From: Actinomycetota bacterium
GTDB taxonomy: Bacteria > Actinomycetota > Thermoleophilia > Gaiellales > Gaiellaceae
Assembly: GCA_005888435.1 (NCBI GenBank)
Contig: VAXO01000068.1
Span: 1 to 51,926 of the forward strand
DNA length: 51,926 nucleotides
Reading direction: 5' to 3'
Part shown: in pieces, positions 49,140 to 51,926 of the stretch
Layout of the letters: every line of letters begins with the position of its first letter
Numbering within the stretch: position 1 is the stretch's first letter
Made by a program: the position numbers and the translations under genes
The notes under the pieces: model-generated
The model's database searches: none
Told to the model about the DNA's origin: nothing
The model's input: the letters and a program-made list of their open reading frames with translations, nothing else

Positions 49140-50141
49140 ATGGCCGAGTCGCGACCTCTCCTCGACGATCTGCAAGCCTCGACGCCCGAGGTGCGGCTCG
49201 GGCTGTCGCGCGCCGGCGTGCAGCGCGTCGAGAAGGCGATCCGCCTCCGCTGGGGCGGCGCGGAGAAGCTGATCTCCTCCGAGATCGACTGCAGCGTCGA
49301 CCTCGATCCCAGACAGAAGGGCGTCCACATGTCGCGCTTTCCGGAGGTGTTCGAGGAAGCGATCGACGAGGTCGTCCTGGAAGAGGCGTTCCTCGTCGAG
49401 GAGCTGGCCGAGCACATCGCCCGCCGCATCGTTGCGCGCCAGTCCGCGGGGCGAGCGGAGGTGCGGATCAGGGCCCGCTATCCGCTGGCACGGCGCACGC
49501 CGGTCACGGGGCTCGCGACGCAGGAGATGATCGCGCTCGTGGGGATCGCCGCCGCATCGGAGGCGGGCGTACGGCGGATCGTGGGCGTCGAGGCGACCGG
49601 CATCAACGCGTGCCCGTGCGCGCAGGGGCTCGTGCGCGGCCAGGCGTCGGAGCGGCTGCTGGAGGCCGGGTTCGGCGAAGGCGCCGTCGAGCGGATCCTC
49701 GAGCTCGTCCCGCTGGCAACGCACAACCAGCGCGGGCGGGGGACGTTGTACGTCGGCAGTGACCATCCGGTCAACGCCGAGCAGCTGGCGCGGATCGTGG
49801 AAGGCTCGATGAGCTCGCCGATCTACGAGCTGCTGAAGCGTCCGGACGAGTTGTTCGTCGTCGAGCACGCGCACCTGCAGCCGCGCTTCGTCGAGGACTC
49901 GGTCCGGATCGCGCTCCAGTCGGCGCTCGAGCGCTATACGGAGCTCGACGACGCGGACTTCCTGCTCGCGCGCCAGCTGAACTTCGAGACGATCCACGCC
50001 CACGAGGTCGTCGCAGAGCGGCACGGGACGGTCGGCGAGCTTCGCCGGGAGCTCGAGTCGGGTGAGCCCGCACCCCGGCACACGGAGCTACGCGAGTGGC
50101 TCGGCGGCACGCCGGAAGCGGAAGCGGTTCTCGGTTCCTGA
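49140..50141 (+). CDS. folE2: GTP cyclohydrolase FolE2/MptA family
   Basis: STPEVRLGLSRAGVQRVEKAIRL...SRFPEVFEEAIDEV...VGVEATGINACPCAQ...THNQRGRGTLYVG. Confidence 0.93.
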   Translation: MAESRPLLDDLQASTPEVRLGLSRAGVQRVEKAIRLRWGGAEKLISSEIDCSVDLDPRQKGVHMSRFPEVFEEAIDEVVLEEAFLVEELAEHIARRIVARQSAGRAEVRIRARYPLARRTPVTGLATQEMIALVGIAAASEAGVRRIVGVEATGINACPCAQGLVRGQASERLLEAGFGEGAVERILELVPLATHNQRGRGTLYVGSDHPVNAEQLARIVEGSMSSPIYELLKRPDELFVVEHAHLQPRFVEDSVRIALQSALERYTELDDADFLLARQLNFETIHAHEVVAERHGTVGELRRELESGEPAPRHTELREWLGGTPEAEAVLGS

Positions 50142-50696
50142 GCGGAGCCGCGCGATGTTCGGGCGGTGCAACACGACCACCGCGACCGCGGCGATCGCGG
50201 CGAACCCGATCACCGGCCACGGCTCCTCGAGCAGCACGGCGATGACGGGCAGCGACACCGCGGCGAGCATCGACGCCAGCGACGCGTAGCGGAACACGAC
50301 GAAGACGACGATCCAGACGGCCGCTCCGACAGCGCCGACGACGGGCGCGACTCCGAGGAAGGCGCCGCCACACGTCGCCACCACCTTCCCGCCGCGCTGC
50401 CACCTGAGGAACAGCGGCCGCCAGTGCCCGAGCATCGCCGCGCCGCCGGCGAGCACGCCCGCGAGGTGCGAGACAGCAAGCGTTGCGGCGAGCGCCGGCA
50501 CGAATCCCTTCGCCGTGTCGAGCACGACGACCGGCAGCCCGAGCCGCCAGCCGTATGCGCGCCAGACATTCGTGCCGCCGATGTTGCCGCTGCCGTGCCG
50601 CCGGATGTCCTCGTGCTTGAAGAGCCGCACGAGCCAGTAGCCCCACGGCATGGAGCCGAGCACGTAGCCGGCAACGATGAAGGCAACCGTCGTCAT
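50088..50696 (-). CDS. plsY: Glycerol-3-phosphate acyltransferase PlsY
   Basis: YVLGSMPWGYWLVRLFKHEDIRRHGSGNIGGTNVWRAYGWRLGLPVVVLDTAKGFVPA. Confidence 0.94.
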   Translation of the reverse strand: MTTVAFIVAGYVLGSMPWGYWLVRLFKHEDIRRHGSGNIGGTNVWRAYGWRLGLPVVVLDTAKGFVPALAATLAVSHLAGVLAGGAAMLGHWRPLFLRWQRGGKVVATCGGAFLGVAPVVGAVGAAVWIVVFVVFRYASLASMLAAVSLPVIAVLLEEPWPVIGFAAIAAVAVVVLHRPNIARLRSGTENRFRFRRAAEPLA

Positions 50697-51160
50697 GCAA
50701 GGTCCTTGGACATGAAAACGGCGCGCTCGTCGTACCCGGCGGCCCGGTACAGCGCACGCGCGGCGTCGTTGCCGCCCCAGACGTTGAGGTCGATGCCCCG
50801 CAAGCGCTCGGCGCGAGCCTCTTCCTCGATCAGCTCCAGGGCCTTCCGCCCCAGCCCCCGGCCACGCAAGCGCTCGTCGATGAAGAGGTCGTAGATGAAA
50901 GCGCGCTCCTCGCCGCGCGGCGCCCAGAATAGGCGGCCGACCGCCTCGGCCGTCTCCGTGTCCTCGATCGCCGAGATCCGCTGATGCTCTTGCCGGACGC
51001 CGTCGGGGAAGAGCGAGGCGTGATCGGCGCGGGACTTCTCCTCGGCAGTCTCCGGCGTCATCCCCGCCTCGTCGACGAGGCTGCGCACATATTCGACACG
51101 CTGTTCCGCGAGATACCTCTCGAACTCGTCGTCGCGCAGCGGCCGAAGCCGAATGTCCAT
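50693..51160 (-). CDS. GNAT family N-acetyltransferase
   Basis: FIYDLFIDERLRGRGLGRKALELIEEEARAERLRGIDLNVWGGNDAARALYRAAGYDE. Confidence 0.93.
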   Translation of the reverse strand: MDIRLRPLRDDEFERYLAEQRVEYVRSLVDEAGMTPETAEEKSRADHASLFPDGVRQEHQRISAIEDTETAEAVGRLFWAPRGEERAFIYDLFIDERLRGRGLGRKALELIEEEARAERLRGIDLNVWGGNDAARALYRAAGYDERAVFMSKDLA

Positions 51161-51162
51161 CG

Positions 51163-51783
51163 TTACGTCTGGATCTGGTACTTCGACACCCAGTCGTTGA
51201 CCGTCGACCAGTCGAGGTTGTCGAAGAACGCGTCGATGTACGACGCGCGGTCCGTCTGGTAGTCGAGGAAGTACGCGTGCTCGTACACATCGAGCGCGAT
51301 CAGCGGTGTCGCATTCCAGATCGGGAACGTGTTCTGCGCGTCGCCGACGTAGTTGAACAGGCGCCCCTCATCCCAGTCGTATGCCGTCCACGCCCAGCCG
51401 CGGCCGGCCATGCCGGTCGCCTTCAGGTCGGTCCGCCACGCCTGAAACGAGCCGAAGTCGCGCTCGACCAGGTCGCCGATCATCCCCTCCGGATCGCCAC
51501 CGCCTCCGCCGAGATGCTCGAAGTAGATCTCGTGGTTCTTGATCCCCCCGACGGCGAACGTGAGATCGACCTTGAGCGCGCGGATGTCCGAATAGACCTG
51601 GTTGGCGCTCGAGGTGTCGACCCCGTCCAGCTTCTGGAGGATCTCGTTGCGCTTGTTGACGTAGCCCTCGTAGAGCTTGTAGTGAGCCTCGATCGTGGCC
51701 CGCGAGATGCCGTCGAGCTCGTAGAGCTCGGGCTTCAGCTGCCGCGGGGTGATCTCCTCGAACTTGAACGCAAGCGTGGCCAT
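51163..51783 (-). CDS. Fe/Mn superoxide dismutase (divergent copy)
   Basis: [43 protein letters not shown] metal-ligand motifs. Confidence 0.93.
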   Translation of the reverse strand: MATLAFKFEEITPRQLKPELYELDGISRATIEAHYKLYEGYVNKRNEILQKLDGVDTSSANQVYSDIRALKVDLTFAVGGIKNHEIYFEHLGGGGGDPEGMIGDLVERDFGSFQAWRTDLKATGMAGRGWAWTAYDWDEGRLFNYVGDAQNTFPIWNATPLIALDVYEHAYFLDYQTDRASYIDAFFDNLDWSTVNDWVSKYQIQT

Positions 51784-51829
51784 GGCCGGGGAGCATATCC
51801 TCGACCCACATTCAAGAAAGGAGCGACCG

Positions 51830-51926
51830 ATGGCCCTTGAGGTCCCGCCTCTTCCGTACGACTACAGCGCGCTCGAGCCGCACATCGACGAGCAGACGAT
51901 GCGCGTCCACCACGACAAGCACCACC
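51830..51926 (+). CDS. Fe/Mn superoxide dismutase, N-terminus (runs off the right edge)
   Basis: [41 protein letters not shown]. Confidence 0.9.
   Translation, partial: MALEVPPLPYDYSALEPHIDEQTMRVHHDKHH

Overview
High-GC chromosomal window, by gene content probably from an actinobacterium of the Thermoleophilia/Gaiellales type (inference). It is densely packed with about 45 protein-coding genes. I recognised no rRNA, tRNA, CRISPR array, prophage or transposase. Gene content: several DHA2-type MFS pumps; a two-component/HD-GYP regulator; ftsH; a dinB-ATP-dependent DNA ligase operon with a perfect SOS box; an exosortase mini-locus (secreted substrate, exosortase, GT2); an ECF sigma factor with a SnoaL tail overlapped antisense by a STAS-domain gene and flanked by paralogous pumps; a large LuxR-type ATPase and a guanylate/adenylate-cyclase-AAA-TPR regulator bracketing a methyltransferase and an alpha/beta-hydrolase-glycosyltransferase fusion; a polar amino-acid ABC transporter; the primary sigma factor; an Fpg-family glycosylase; folE2; plsY; and two divergent superoxide dismutases. 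Most notable non-gene signals: (i) a putative C-terminal sorting signal, out of frame by one base, immediately upstream of the exosortase; (ii) an intrinsic terminator for the + strand written inside the last codons of rpoD on the - strand, with rare AT-rich codons; (iii) a recurrent TANNNT-(6-8 nt)-start codon arrangement at about 14 genes, indicating leaderless transcription; (iv) a dispersed GGGGTCAGACCCC palindrome whose copies supply stop codons; (v) several perfect operator palindromes overlapping these promoters.
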